Shown here: positions 1 to 12,480 of the stretch, piece after piece | Layout of the letters: each line of letters begins with the position of its first letter | How positions within the stretch are numbered: the first letter of the stretch is position 1 | Assembly (NCBI GenBank): GCA_008921705.1 | Contig: VFFE01007034.1 | Location: forward strand, 310,874 to 374,873 | Source: Burhinus oedicnemus | Taxonomy: Eukaryota; Chordata; Aves; Charadriiformes; Burhinidae | Direction of reading: 5' to 3' | DNA: 64,000 nucleotides | The notes under the pieces: generated by a model | What the model saw: the letters and a program-made list of their open reading frames with translations, nothing else | What the model was told of the DNA's origin: nothing | The model's database searches: none | Translations under genes and position numbers: made by a program

Positions 1-12
1 AACAAGCCAAAG
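1..12 (+). mobile_element. CR1 LINE fragment, left of LTR insertion
   Basis: These 12 bases match the CR1 ORF2 stretch just upstream of the part that resumes at 745 (about 10 of 12 positions by eye against the other copies here and the usual CR1 sequence). The same CR1 therefore runs off the left edge of the window and is split by the LTR at 13-744. The match is short, and the call rests on its continuity with 745-1010. Confidence 0.6.
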
Positions 13-355
13 TGTCCTGGTTTGAGGTAAAACAGGACCAATTTTGTTCAGTAACTTGACTTTTTAGCTAGACCTCTTCTAACTGCTGAAATTAACAGCC
101 TGTTGTGCAGAAAACTGTTCGCTCTCAGAGTGATAAGACCCATGTTTATAGCTGATGCCAAGGAACGGTATGCAGAGAGGCTCTTGCTTATACTTATTGC
201 TGTAACAACCAAGGCCAGCCAACTTTGTTACTTGTCCCGTTGGAGAGTCAGAAGCGGAAAAGCGTAGAGGGGTCACACCTGCGGGGAGGAGCGGACAGGA
301 CAGGTGACCCAACACTGACCAACAGGGTATTCCATCCCATCTGCCTCATGCTCAG

Positions 356-362
356 TATAAAA
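356..362 (+). promoter_or_regulatory. LTR TATA box
   Basis: TATAAAA sits about 250 bases before the ATTAAA signal of the same LTR, where a retroviral core promoter is expected. It would drive rightward transcription. Activity is not implied. Confidence 0.55.
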
Positions 363-605
363 GCTGAGGGATCAAAAGGTCAGCTCTCTTTCTTCAATAG
401 CCAGTGTCCAAAGAGGACTCTGTCTGTTCACCTGCCTTTGATCCCAGTCCTGAATCCAGATCTGGAATCAAGTTCTTGTCCATCACTGAGTCCAGTCTGG
501 GACTTCCCCAGTGCCTGCTGGTGACGTGATTGTCATCCTGGGTGCTTGATATGGTTTTGTATATATTTCATTATTTTCTTTTTATTATTTTATTATTAAT
601 ATTTC

Positions 606-611
606 ATTAAA
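606..611 (+). promoter_or_regulatory. LTR polyadenylation signal (ATTAAA)
   Basis: ATTAAA lies in the T/A-rich part of the LTR, about 135 bases before its 3' end and followed by a CT-rich stretch. This is the usual place for the retroviral poly(A) signal. It is assigned by position only. Confidence 0.45.
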
Positions 612-744
612 GTAGTTTAGTTCCTTCTAAACTCTGAAGTCTCTCTTTTTCTCTCTCTCTCTTGCCTCCCTTTGGAAGCAGAGCAGGAGAGAGAGAGCAT
701 CTGTCGTTCCACCTGATTGGGCCAATGTGGCCCAAACCACAACA

Positions 745-1010
745 AAAAGGATGAGAAGAAACAGCCTCAAGTTGTAGGAGGATTAGATTGGATATTAGGA
801 AAAATTTCTTCACCAAAAGGGTTATTAAGCATTGGAACAGTCTGCCCAGGGAAGTGGTCAAGTCTCTATCCCTGGAGGTATTTAAAAAGATGTGTAGACA
901 TGGCACTTAGGGACATGGTTTAGTGGTGGACTTGGCAGTGTTAGGTTATGGTTGGATTCAATGATCTTAAGGGTCTTTTCCAACCTAAATCATGCTATGA
1001 TTCTATGATT
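745..1010 (+). mobile_element. CR1 LINE 3' end (ORF2 C-terminus and 3' UTR)
   Basis: The sequence encodes the end of CR1 ORF2: RLDIRK-like, then [16 protein letters not shown], then a motif near LRDMV that closes ORF2 at about 923. It is followed by the short CR1 3' UTR (gatcttaagggtctttt...) and the terminal 8-bp repeat TATGATTC. It belongs to the same broad subfamily as the copies at 21675-26018 and 34081-36335. Frameshifts make it non-functional. It continues the 12 bases at 1-12 across the LTR insertion. Confidence 0.9.
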
Positions 1011-4000
1011 TAAAACTAGCTGCTATTTTTCACCGATTCAATGTCAGCACTGAATACTGAAAAAACAGCAGTGAAGCATCACAGTGCTGCAAAGAATTAG
1101 TGAAATACCTCATGTTTTCAGGTCAAATTATGCCTAAACAAAATAATGCTCTGTGCATGACAAAATGTCAAGCCACTTCTCATGAATTGATTGATGCCAG
1201 CCAGAAATAGGCTTCTTGTCACATGAGCCTTAATCCTGCTTTTTTAACCATAAACCTTACAATGTTTGTACTGTGAGCTTTCAAATTTTTAATAGGGGTC
1301 CAAAGGTGGAATTGGTTGTTTCCTGATCGGCTGATCTGTAAATCTGTTAATCTCCAGGTGACAGACACATGTTAGCAGTTTTCTGCTATAGCATATTTTT
1401 TATTATTTCCCCAAATTATTTTGATCTTTATCCAAACCAGTATGATCTGGAAATCAGATTAATACTGCACAGAAATATGAGCTGACACCACCCCAATATT
1501 TTCTGTGTTTCAGAAACGAAAGTGAGCTTCAAAAGCCTTACAGAAGTCAAGCCAAAAGTCAGTTCTGGGATATGCATTTACAAGGTTTTTTCATTTTATT
1601 GGATTTTCCCATCCCTGAATACAATTGGAAACATAATACAGGACTAAAGTTACTATGAGAGGACACCTAGTGGTATTTTGCAGAAAGTGGGAGACACACA
1701 CTAGATTTTCTGAAGGCACTCAATTCTTTATATGTATATGAGATCGTGCTATTCATTATTCCCTACTGATATCTACGTTATGATTTGGAGTACCAGATAT
1801 TCCTTGAGAATACTAGAGAAAGTGTCAGATACCTTGTCAACTAATCTAAAGAAAGCACAAACCCGGTTTATTCGTATGATTACTACAGAATATTGTATCA
1901 TTCTGTCCACACCTTTGGGGATGAAGCATTATTCCACAGCAAAAGGGCTTAGTGTGCAAGGCCACTATGCACCGGCAAGCAAAACTGACCCTAGCTATGG
2001 TAAAGCCACACAGAGCAAAGGATAGACAGTCTAACCTGTAGTGAGCTACTGTGTGTGCTTCGTAGGTCCAAATTTGGAAGAGCAACAGTGATGAAGCTAA
2101 AGGCAACTGTGCAGCAGTGCCATATTTAGACAAGGAGGTCTTTAGCCGTGATGGAGCCATCACCCACTTCAATGCAGTGGCATCTAGATAAGCTATATAT
2201 ATGAACAGCCCAGAGAAACAAATAAAGGAAGCCAACAGCAAGGTGCAACAGCACAAACAAATAGGTTATAATCCAAGAAGCATACTGGCATCAAATCCAT
2301 GAGACCTAGCAGGCCATGCAAGACGGTTTGAAAGCCTCTTCTCAGTTATTTGTAATATTTGTAATGCCATTATAAAACAAGGGAAGAACAAGAGTAAATA
2401 CTAGCACAAAAGACAGTTAAAGTGAATTGCAAAAAGAGAAGATACAGCAGGTGAGTTACTTGAAGCTTGCCAAGAAAGATAAGTCTGGTGGAACTACTAG
2501 GGAGTGAGTCAGTGGGAACATTGTTCAAGGGCTAACTGCTCTTGCACATTTGAAGTACTTCTGCTAGCAAAGATACAATTTAGTATTAAAAAAATCCAGA
2601 TCCCTATCAGAAATATGGAGTTCTACTACAATTTCATATGTAAAAGAGAAAGTATTTAACACATTCATCAATTTGATTTCCTAGTTCTCATTTCTAAGTC
2701 TCATCTGGTATTATTTATTTCTTACATGTGCAGATGTTTTGTCTTCGTGCAGTTTGATAGCCCAGGTTCTCCTTCAAATATTTTCTGTTCCTTACTGGCA
2801 TTTCTTCCTGATGTAATCCTTGCCATAAAGTGTCTTGGCATGAGTAAGGAGTTTCAGCATTTCAGCAAAAGGATTCGAAGTGTGACAAACTCTTAGTAAA
2901 CCACTAGAAGCAGGGTTAAAACCCAATTATCTGGTAAATATTATTAATTACTGGGCTCCAAAACAGCTATAAAGTTCCAGAACAAATGACTGTTGCATGA
3001 TCTACAGTACAGGTGCTCGCCTATCCCTGACCATTAACCCCCCTTCTGAGAAACACAGGCTCTGTGATCTTGGCAAGCTTTGAAAAAGAATTTTTTTTGT
3101 TGAGCTGTAGAAGAACATCCCATGCAAGATAAGAAAAGTAAAGACTGAAGCGAAATTGAGACAGTGACAATGACTCAAGATAAAAAATAACAACATGGAA
3201 AGTGTCAGACCTCAAGTTTAAACATGATAAAGTTAGAAGGCAACTCAGCAAGAAGAAAGATTATCCTGTTTAAACAGCACAGGCCAACAGTTACCCACTG
3301 GATTGGCAGCTGCCTGTCCAGCATATTCAAGAACTGCCTGCGTGGGAGTGGTAGTCATACTAGTGCTTAGCCTAGTTCACATTAGTTCTAGCTATCTACT
3401 CTAAGTATTGGCCCATAAATGGTTGATGTGTAACTAAAAGTATAATCCTGCTTGCAGTGGCTCTGAACATAGTAAAAGACGCTCAAATAAAAGCAACCAG
3501 TCATCAAAGGTTACAGCAGGGTTGTGTTACAGAGAAAACAATTTTTTTGCTCTTTTCTGTGGTCAAAAATGGTGGTAAACTTGATGAATAAAGAACTGAA
3601 AAATGAAAGTTTTTGTTCTGGCTTAAAAGCTTCCAGTTTTGTGGCTTTGATTCTCAAGTAGCCTTCTCAAGATTTATATGATTCCTTTGCCTCTGAAGGT
3701 GTCATTCCCGACATCTGCCCAATCTAATTTTTCAGTAAAAAGAAATGGAAAAAGGAACATGTTTGAGTAGACCACCATTCTTTTGTTATTGACAAAAAAA
3801 TAATCTCAATTGGTTAAAAGGTGTATGTGTTTTAAGGGACTCCCTGAAGCAACACTGTTCATCATTTATTTTTCTTTACTGGGACAATTGCAATTGCTAT
3901 CTTAAATCATATTCTACACATTCTAACATTAAATCCTTGGACTGCCTGAAGAACTTGACTAAATAAAATCCTTTAGTAACAAATTATTGAACCTAAGGAG

Positions 4001-6404
4001 TCAAATTTTCAGGCAGCTTAAATTGCTCTGATGAACTTCCTTCATTCATTGTTTTCATTGCAGTAAAGTATCCAGTCCTTGTGCTGATCACAGTAAACAC
4101 AGCTGAACCAAGATAATCACAGTTTAACAAAAATGAACCTTAAATTACTAATTATGCAGGACTGCAGAAATAATATGTCAGAAAAAAAATTGAGATCAAA
4201 GGTTTTTCAGTCTTCAATAGGCCTCTCAGCTATTTTGGCTATTCTCTTTCAAAGTGCTCTGGTTTTGAACTGGCAAAAATAAAAATAAGATGACCAGAGC
4301 AAGAGGGAGAAACCATATCCAATCAACTGTGCAACTGAGACAAGGATCAGAAAGCTCAAGTTGCAGTAGTAATTTGCACCAAGATGCTGAAGAGATCACT
4401 CAATGCTTTTGTTTTGTCTTTTTAATTATCACTTAACAGCAACACAGTGCATTTCAAGCATTTGAAACATTTCAGTCCTGCACATTGCATCACAGACATA
4501 ACCTTCTCAGTTCAATGGAATAATAGCTGCAGTTATCAATATTTCTTTCTCACATGCTACCCAGGATCTTTTTTTTCTTAGTCTGGTAACAATGTTTTGT
4601 ATCATATTGAAAAATCATTATTTTGCCTTCAGGAAACATTGTTGATAGCACACAATGATAGCTCCATTCCAAATCAGCTACTTCATTCTCTTCTATACTA
4701 CTGTATTTAGTTACTACACTATGGTTAGGTATTATGAACTAATGAAAGATCTAGCTTTTGGTGTTAAAAATTCATTTGTATTTGAACTAGTTAAACAATG
4801 AAATATATCTGCAGATCTGTTATTTATTTGCATGTGATGGCAATTTTCCTAGTGCTGCACAAAGTCTGGTTAAGCTCTTATCTTCCAAAGTCAAACACAT
4901 TTTGGGGCGTGGGATGGGGAAGGAAGAGGGAAGAGATCCTGGGAGTAGTCAATACTCCATTAGGAATAAAGAATAACTATTGAAGCATGAGGGTCAATGG
5001 CTTTAAAACTCATTTTGAGACATAAAGTAAGCAAGACAAGGTGATGTTATCAATTTCTGTCTCAGGCCACCATGTGCACACACGAAATAACAGAACACTG
5101 AGCCCAAAATAGCTCAGAAAGCCATGTGTGTGAGGACTTTCAGCAATTCCATTGTCTACTGACTCCTACCATCTTTTCAGCTTCCAGAGATGCTGGCTAG
5201 ATTTGCGATGAGCTTTGTTACTCAAGCTCTCATTTTGAATGCGTTGTGTTAAAATGTTCTGCTGCAACAGATGGCACATCGAGTCAACATGCATCGAACC
5301 TTGACTTAAGGTAACAGAAGTCAGTTGTTAGTGGGCAACATAGCAAGGCACTAAATAGCTATTCTCATCTGGCAAGGACAGAGAAATGCATCGGCCTCCT
5401 CTATACATAAATACTTTCTCACCAAGTGCTTTTTGTGGCTATTGGGATGCATGGTTCTTGCAGAATGTATATAGGACTGGAAACGTTTACTGATAATTGC
5501 AGTGCTTGTCAGGATCTACTGTTTAAACTGTACAGACATGGCCACAGGAGGTTTCTGAGTATCTAAATCTGTATTGAGTTTTAGCACTTAGAAATGTAAA
5601 AAGTTCAAAGCACAATAAAACAAAAAAGAACTCTAAAAATGCATGTCATTTTGTAATTGATTACTGAGAATGCCCATCCCATCCTTAACATAAAAAGAAG
5701 TTGTGAAAAAGAAGGAAAGCTTGAGAGGGTGTTAAATTTTCTTGTCTATCATCATAAAGAAAGAAAGAAATGAACTTTCAGAAATTACACGTACAGAAAG
5801 CAAAGAAATGAACAAAGCGATAAGCTTGCACTGATTTCACTATTAATGAAATTAAAAAGAAGACAAGAAAAAAGGATATTTGAAATTCAGTTTTAAGACG
5901 TTTTGTAGTTGTTTGCAGCTCCTTTGAGTTTAAAAGTCCTTATATAATGAATTCTGGATACCAGAGACACTTTCAGCAATCCAGACCTTTTGCAGGATTA
6001 CTTTTCCTACTTCTGACTCAAGCCTGGGAAAAAGATCATATTTCATAGCAAAGATGAATGTATATACAAATTTTGGAAGGAGAGGCAGTACTTGAGCTGA
6101 ATTATTCAATTACTTCCAGGAGGATGCTTGGGAAAAAAAATAATCACCAAAACCCCCAGGAAATGCTGTTTGCGCTGGAAGTAGGAAAGGCAAAGGTTTA
6201 AGATACACTGGTGCTTTGGTAAAACAAGTGTATGATTGATTTTTACTGCAATAACAGCCAAAGACCTCAATGATGTGTCAAGACTTTACTGGGTGAGGCA
6301 CTGTACAAAGCAAGAGAAGAGTCTTGGCCCCACCGAGCTCATAGCTCTCTGGAAGACAGACTCTCTGCAGTAGTAAAATGCTGAAGTGGATTGCAAGCGT
6401 GGGG
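1011..6404. other. Unannotated AT-rich sequence
   Basis: I see no gene, RNA or recognisable repeat. Open frames here are short (97-136 codons at 1732-2256, on both strands), lack family motifs and overlap one another. Small A-rich runs and an (AAAG)n stretch near 5755-5770 are the only low-complexity features. An intron or gene desert would look like this. Confidence 0.5.
6286..6365 (+). repeat. Possible ancient amniote repeat fragment
   Basis: The phrase GGCACTGTACAAAGCAAGAG followed by ...TTGGCCCCACCGAGCTCATAG resembles the 'cactgtacaaa ... gtccctgccc ... gagctta' block shared by several old vertebrate SINE/LINE tails. The copy is short and diverged and could be a chance match. Confidence 0.3.
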
Positions 6405-6610
6405 CATGGTGATATTCACAGAGTTTATAGTATTAAAGCTATATGACATTTTATTGGGTGTAGGTGGCAAAGTTTCGGTAGCAGGGGGACTTCAGGGGTG
6501 GCTTCTGTGAGAAGAGACCAGGGACTGTCCTGTGCCGGACACAGCCTGTCCCAGATGGCTCCAATGGACTGTGACCATAGATGGACACAATATGAAGGAG
6601 TCTTAATCAC
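6405..6610 (+). mobile_element. Degraded LTR fragment (ERVL-like U3)
   Basis: The stretch around 6475-6575 (GGTAGCAGGGGGACTTCAGG, then GGCTTCTGTGAGAAGAG, then GACACAGCC and GGCTCCAATGG) resembles the U3 region of a common avian ERVL LTR as I recall it. I could not find LTR ends, a poly(A) signal or a target duplication, so only an internal piece seems to survive. No retroviral gene adjoins it. Confidence 0.4.
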
Positions 6611-9600
6611 AGCCGTGGTTACTTCTCAGCCTTTCTGCTGTCATTTACCTGTCCGCACTCTGAGCTTAGACCTTGCTTTTCCTCGCAGCAGGGGGCGTGC
6701 TTCCCCTTACCAGGCTCTAGCCCAACCCAAATGGCTCATGTTTTAGACTGCCCATCCTCCAGTGGGAGTGGTAGTAAGAGTCTAACTTTCTTTTGCATCG
6801 ACTTGATTTCCAGCTCCAGCCACACTTTGCTCTATGTGAGAGCATGGTCTGTATTCCACCCTTGCCTGTCCCACCTTGTTAAGCATGCATCTTTTTGGGA
6901 TCTCTTCCAGAAAGCACGTTTGAAACTATTCTTCAGCGTTCCCCCGTTTGAGACCATGTCAGATATGTATGTCTCCTCTCAGTGTGTTTTAGACCCAAGC
7001 TGAGCACTTCTATAAATCTCCCTATGCCTAAAGCAGTAGATTCTGTTGGAGAACCCCATTTTGCTGCTATTGAAAGAGGGAAGACAAGGTGCTAGCTTTC
7101 CTTGTTTTGCTGGAGAGCCCTGAAGAAGGCTGACTGAGGAAAACCCTCTCTCTTTTGGGTGTTTTGACTAGAGAAAGTGGTCCAGCATCACAGCACAGTG
7201 AATCTGTCCCGGCATGAGTCCAGGGTGTTTAGCACAGGGACAAAGATTTCTGTTTTGAGAGTGAAGTTCAACATTTGCAACTGATGCTACTGCTTCATTT
7301 AAAGTATATAAACATCGATTATTTATGGCAATATGGTACATCCATTAGACAGTTTTTTATAGCATTATGATGTATAAAAAAGTGTCAGGAGGATTTCAAG
7401 TAGCATTCTCTACTGTCTTCCAAAATTTTGAGTCTAAACTTATGCTTCTAAAATAATTTTAGCTTTCTTCCCAGTTTAGCATTGAACATCCAACAGTTGC
7501 CAATAGCGGTGACTAGGTTTCAGTTGCGAGAGCAAAATAGTTGATGTTTTGAAAGGCTGTGACCAAAGGATTTTTGTTCTGCCTAATGGCCAAGGGGAAG
7601 ATTTTCAAAGATCATTATGTAAGCTGAAATTTAACAGGAATCAAGATACCAGTACAGATTTAGTTTGTGGGGGAGATGCTGAAGAGACCCATAAAAGCTG
7701 TTAGACCCAATGTGGGGTTGCTGGTGGACGTTTGCATTATCTGACATGGGCAAAGTGCCCCATCTCTATCCACTCCTTGTTCAGATCACAGCTAGGTTTA
7801 GCTTTGCAATATATGGCTTAGAAATCACCCCCTCCTTAAAAGCTGCAACACAAAAGGCCAAGCCCTCTCCTTCCTGAAGGTATGGGATCTGATGCAAAAA
7901 AGTGGGTTATTTATCATCCAGCTTTGAAAGAAGTATGAGAAAACAATTGCCTACCTCTTGGAAGGAAAATGCATTGCATGAATCAGCTTTCCTGTTTAGC
8001 TGCTGGGAGCAGTTTGAGTCTGAAGGCAAAGATGCTGAAGTATTGAGCAAAAGAAAAGGATGGTTCTGAGCGGCCTTGTGTGCTGATGACAGGGTATCAT
8101 TGAAACCTTTCTTGTAACAGTGGGGTGAAGAGCAGGGGATATGAGTTTTCAGGACATATGCAAATGTCCTGCATTTATTGGACCTCCAAAGTATTAAAAA
8201 AGTATTGTTTGAGTGCTCCTTATCATTAGGCAGAAAGGAAGGGAAGTCCTAAGGGAGGCAGGATGACAGCTTTCTACTCTGAAGGGGAAATTTACTTGGC
8301 AACAGCAGCCTCACTTTTCCTGGACTCCTCACAGTCCTCATCCCTACCAGTCATCTGGCATGAGCTTTGAAGCATCAAGTCATCATTATTCACTGTATTC
8401 CTAGCATGACATTTTCTTCAGCAGAACTTCATATGGTTTCTGTGGCATTTTATTATTGTTTCTTTTATGAATGTTAATGAGATTTTCTTAAAGGGAACTT
8501 GGGGAAAAAAAAAAAGAAATTGAATTTCTGAGGTAAACAGAAAAGAATAAAACAAAAAAAAGGGAAAAAATAAATTGACAGAGAAAAATATCTCTAGATA
8601 TTATATAAAAAAATTCTAGCTTCATCTACTTAGAACTAGTATATGAAAAGATTATCCTAGCATCTTACACTTGAAATGTTCATATGGAAGAGTAGAGAGT
8701 TAGTATCATGTTGACAACGTAAGAAATATAAGTACCTGAACGAAAGGTTGTTAAAATGCTTTAAATTTTTCTTTCTTCAGTCATGCTACTTTCAAGACTG
8801 AATTCACTTGCATGAAACGATACCACTGCTAAACAGTTGTCATCACTATTGCTTCAGTAAAAATGCGAGGGTTCAGACTACATCTGTGAAAAGCTTCAGG
8901 CTGAGGAGGAAAGGAAAGAAAATCTAACATAACGCTCCTGAGACTTCTGAGGGAAGAAAAAAGAGCACTCCTGCCATGACTTTAAATGATATTGAAAATA
9001 TATGCCTTCTCTATTCATGACTTCAAAGTTCAAAGCCATATGAAAAAGGAATCTAAAACCTTCTGCATACAATCTTTAAAGAAAAACAGCATTTTACGTC
9101 ATACTACAGAAAAGCAAAAATGCATACACAAAAGAGTGGTTTGCAAGCATATATTAGGTAACCATATGCTGCAGTATTAAGTATGTTTAGTGGGAAGTTT
9201 AGTAAGGATTCTGCTGGTGTCAGTTCACTGGGGAGATGTACTTCTCAAGCTTTCTGCTGTTTCCAGACCAGTATTTCTTGCATTTCTCTGGTGATGTGCT
9301 GTCAGTGTTTGTGTCTGCAAAGTAATATTTTCTGTGTGCTGTGATGAAAATATGTCCTTGGGGTTAGCATGCTCACATAATGAATTGCTTCTAATATACC
9401 TTGTTTGACTATTAGGCACAGCTTTGATCATTCTTGAGCACAGAAGAAAAGCCTTTAACGTGGTGTTGGTGGAGGGGCAAAGTGTATAGTTTTTATTTTC
9501 GACTTTTGTACATTTACTATGATGTCTTCACTTTGTTTTATTTAAATGTCAGTTTCTCCCTCTGGAAAATGAATATATGAAAATATGTCAGCCTCATTAA

Positions 9601-10137
9601 TGTGACAGGAGGATTAATCAATCTGCTTTTACAAAGATACTCAAATGGAACATGAGAGAATAGGAATTTTTGAAATTTTTACTTCCAGAAATATTTTTCT
9701 TCTTCAGCTGCCTACCATTTTCAAAAATGTTTGCTCCAACTTTTAAGAAACATTTTTTTAAGCTGCAGATAATTTAAAGCAGAGGAAAATTCTAAAAATA
9801 CTCTCAATGTGTGAATCTAGTGCCTCAAAGTTTATTTTCCTAGCTGTATTTACTAAGGCCAGAGCACTTTGGAAATGATGTAAAAATATACATGAAGTCT
9901 TGCAGACATTTTTCTGACATATACTCTTCCTGACAAACAAAAACTGTGAACCTTTACAAGTGAAATAGCTAAAACTGTACAGCTAGGTACAAGTTCATGT
10001 GGATTTAAAAGTCTATTCGATCAAGGTCTAAATTCTTTTTGAAAACATAGGTTGCTGTAAATAAGCAAGATTACATCTCTTTTGTAAGAATAAAATCTGT
10101 GCATACACTCAAACAGGCAGACTTCCAGCATTTTGAG
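6611..10137. other. Unannotated AT-rich sequence
   Basis: No gene or clear repeat is visible. An A-rich zone at about 8500-8570 (several A runs) is low-complexity. The short open frames (60-90 codons) share no motif with known families. Confidence 0.5.
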
Positions 10138-11187
10138 TGGATATGGAATTGGCTGGATGGCTGCACTCAAAAAGTTGCAGTAAACAGCATGACGTCCAAG
10201 TGGCAATCAGTGACGACTGGCATTCCTCAGGGGTCAGTACTGGGACTGAGACTGGTGCTGTTTAACATCTTTGTTGGTGATGTGGATGTTGGGATTGAGT
10301 GCACCCTCAGCAAGTTTGCCAATGACACCAAGCTGTGTGGAGTGGTTGACACACTGGAGGGAATGCATGCCATCCAGAGGCACCTGGACAGGCTTGAGAA
10401 GTGGGCCCGTGCCAGCCTCATGAAGTTCAACAAGGCCAAGTGCAAGGTCTTGCATGTTGGTCGGGGCAATCCCATGCACAGCTAAAGGCTGGGTGGAGAA
10501 TGGATTGAGAGCAGCCCTGAGGAGAGGGACTTGGGGGTGTTGGTGGATGAGAAGCTCAACATAAGCTGGCAATGTATGCTTGCAGCCCAGAAGGCCAACC
10601 GTATCCTGGGCTGCATCAAAAGAAGCGTGGCCAGCAGGTCGAGGGAGGTGATTCTGTACCTCTACTCTGCTGTCGTGAGACCCCACCTAGAATACTGTGT
10701 CCAGCTCTGGAGCCCCCAGCATAAGAAGGACATGGACCTGTTGGAGGGGCTCCAGAGGAGGGCCACGAAGATGAACAGAGGGGTAGAGCACCTCTGCTAT
10801 GAAGACAGGCTGAGAGAGTTGGGGTTGTTTAGCCTGGAGAAGAGAAGGCTCCAGGGAGACATTATAGCAGTATTTCAGTACTTAAAGGGGGCCTACAGAA
10901 AAGCTGGAGAGGGACTTTTTACAAGGGCATATAGTGATAGGACGAGGGGTAATAGTTTTAAAGTAAAAGAGGGTAGATTTAGACTAGGTATTAGGAAGAA
11001 ATTCTTTACTGTGAGGGTAGTGAGGCACTGGAACATGCTGCACAGAGAGGTTGTGGAGGCCCTATCCCTGGAGGTGTTCAAGGCCAGGTTGGATGGGGCT
11101 TTGAGCAACCAGCTCTAGTGGTAGGTGTCCCTGCCCATGGGACATGATTGTTAAGGTCCCTTCCAACCCAAACCATTCTCTATGATT
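10138..11187 (+). mobile_element. CR1 LINE fragment (RT C-terminal half and 3' end)
   Basis: One frame from about 10099 to 11118 encodes the end of the CR1 RT region and the ORF2 tail. Recognisable pieces are [16 protein letters not shown] (palm/fingers motif), FANDTKL in place of the catalytic F/YADD motif, then [39 protein letters not shown] and RHWN. The frame is interrupted once, by TAA at 10483-10485, where relatives carry tyrosine. FAND in place of FADD would also destroy catalysis. It ends with the CR1 3' UTR and the TATGATT terminal repeat. The 5' end is truncated at about 10138. The HKKDM...SNQL type marks a subfamily distinct from the LRDMV type. Confidence 0.92.
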
Positions 11188-12374
11188 TTGCAAAAAGTGT
11201 GAAAAATCCTGTTTGCATCATTCTTTTGAGATTCAAAGGAATTTCCACAGGAGAGACAGTTACATATATGGACATGTGTGTCCCAGCAGGGCTCTAAGGA
11301 ATGCTAGGTAAAAATTATCCTCTGATTTTAGTGGAAATATTAACAAAAGGTAAACTTTGGACATGATTTCTAAAACTGAGACTTTAAAGTCATGCCTAGT
11401 GATAGCTTTGACAGCTTGAAAAAGGAGACAGCTCAACACAGAACCCAAAAAACCTGCCCCAAGCTGATTATTAAATGGATTAAGACTAAAAAAGAAAAAA
11501 AAAATTTAAAATCTCTACATCAAGAAAAAAAATGAGGCTTGAAAAAACCTCACTGGGCACAACATGCCCAAATCTCTTAGTAACAAGCCTCAAAAGGAAA
11601 TACCAGATAAAGATGGTGTTTCAATTCTTGCTGTGTGTTCAAGGGAACAGTATTAACAGAGTGAGTTTAATACACCACTGTCAATGGTGATGTTTAGGCA
11701 TACGTTTTGGAAACCTCCAGCTACCACAAAGTGCATCACATTCTTGGAGTTAAATTTAATATCTTGGCTTGGGGCATATTCTGCCCTTGGAGGCCCATTC
11801 TTCCAGATTCTGTAAGGAAGGCACTTTTCTTAGCTAGATTAATATTTTAACGGATTTTTTTTTTAATTGTTCGCCTTGTTTATGTGAATTAGATTGCCTG
11901 GAAGCAGAGCTTTTGTGACTCACTCATTTGTATATTCTGAGCGGAGATGGGGAGAGGGGAAGGAAGTAGCCTGAATAAAATATAAAAATAAAATACCTTG
12001 CTTTGTCTGACCTGCTTGAAATGCCAGATTAATATCTGCTTGATTTAGTTCTTTTTTTGCCTTGTCCATCTAACAAATAATTTCATAGTACTGTGTTGAA
12101 CACAGTTTATTTTTACCACTAAAGCCTTGGATCCCAGTAGGGGTTATTAGTACTATGACATGAGTTTTAAAAGCTCGATACCATGAACACAAATCTTTTT
12201 AATGAGGAAAGATTTCATGTGCATTGCTCCTGAATATATTTGACTCTAAAGCAACTTCTCTAAATTGGAATATGTTTCCTATTCATTTCTTGAGCTATTG
12301 TGTTTAAATAAAAGCTTCCTCATGGTCCATTTAGTTTTACTACCTGTACTCTAACCACTAGATTAAGAAAAACA
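11188..12374. other. Unannotated sequence
   Basis: No gene or repeat is recognised. A-rich runs at about 11488-11530 and a T run near 11857 are the only low-complexity features. Confidence 0.5.
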
Positions 12375-12480
12375 CAAAGACTTGGAAGTCATGATGCCTG
12401 CTTTCTGTACCCAGCTCTACCATCCTCCTAGCGATCCCTGCTGTTTCAATTTCCTCAGCAGAAAGGGAGAAGGTGATAAA
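12375..12480 (+). repeat. Possible MIR-type SINE remnant
   Basis: The series 'acttggaagtcatgatgcct', 'cagctctaccatcctcctag' and 'caatttcctcag' followed by a G/A-rich stretch follows the order of the MIR core: ggagtcagactgcct, cagctctgccact, cagtttcctcat, then 'aaatgggataat'. The match is patchy, and another old tRNA-derived SINE is possible. Confidence 0.4.

Larger units (their letters stand above)
13..744 (+). mobile_element. Solo LTR, ERVL-like endogenous retrovirus
   Basis: The segment begins TGTCCTGGTTT and ends CCACAACA, so it has the TG...CA termini of a retroviral LTR. That start is common in avian ERVL-type LTRs (family recollection, not a search). In order it holds a U3 region, a TATA box (356-362), a T/A-rich stretch with ATTAAA (606-611) and a CT-rich tract (640-664). 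No gag/pol sequence follows, so it is a solo LTR left by LTR-LTR recombination. Flanking bases caaag (8-12) and aaaag (745-749) look like a 5-bp target duplication with one mismatch. It lies in sense orientation inside a CR1. The small open frames in it are not genes. Confidence 0.8.

Noticed and set aside
5755..5771. (AAAG)n microsatellite
   Set aside because: Only about four units, too short to be noteworthy.
10227..10686. Minus-strand frames of 82 and 150 codons
   Set aside because: They are antisense to the CR1 reverse-transcriptase frame and mirror its codon structure.
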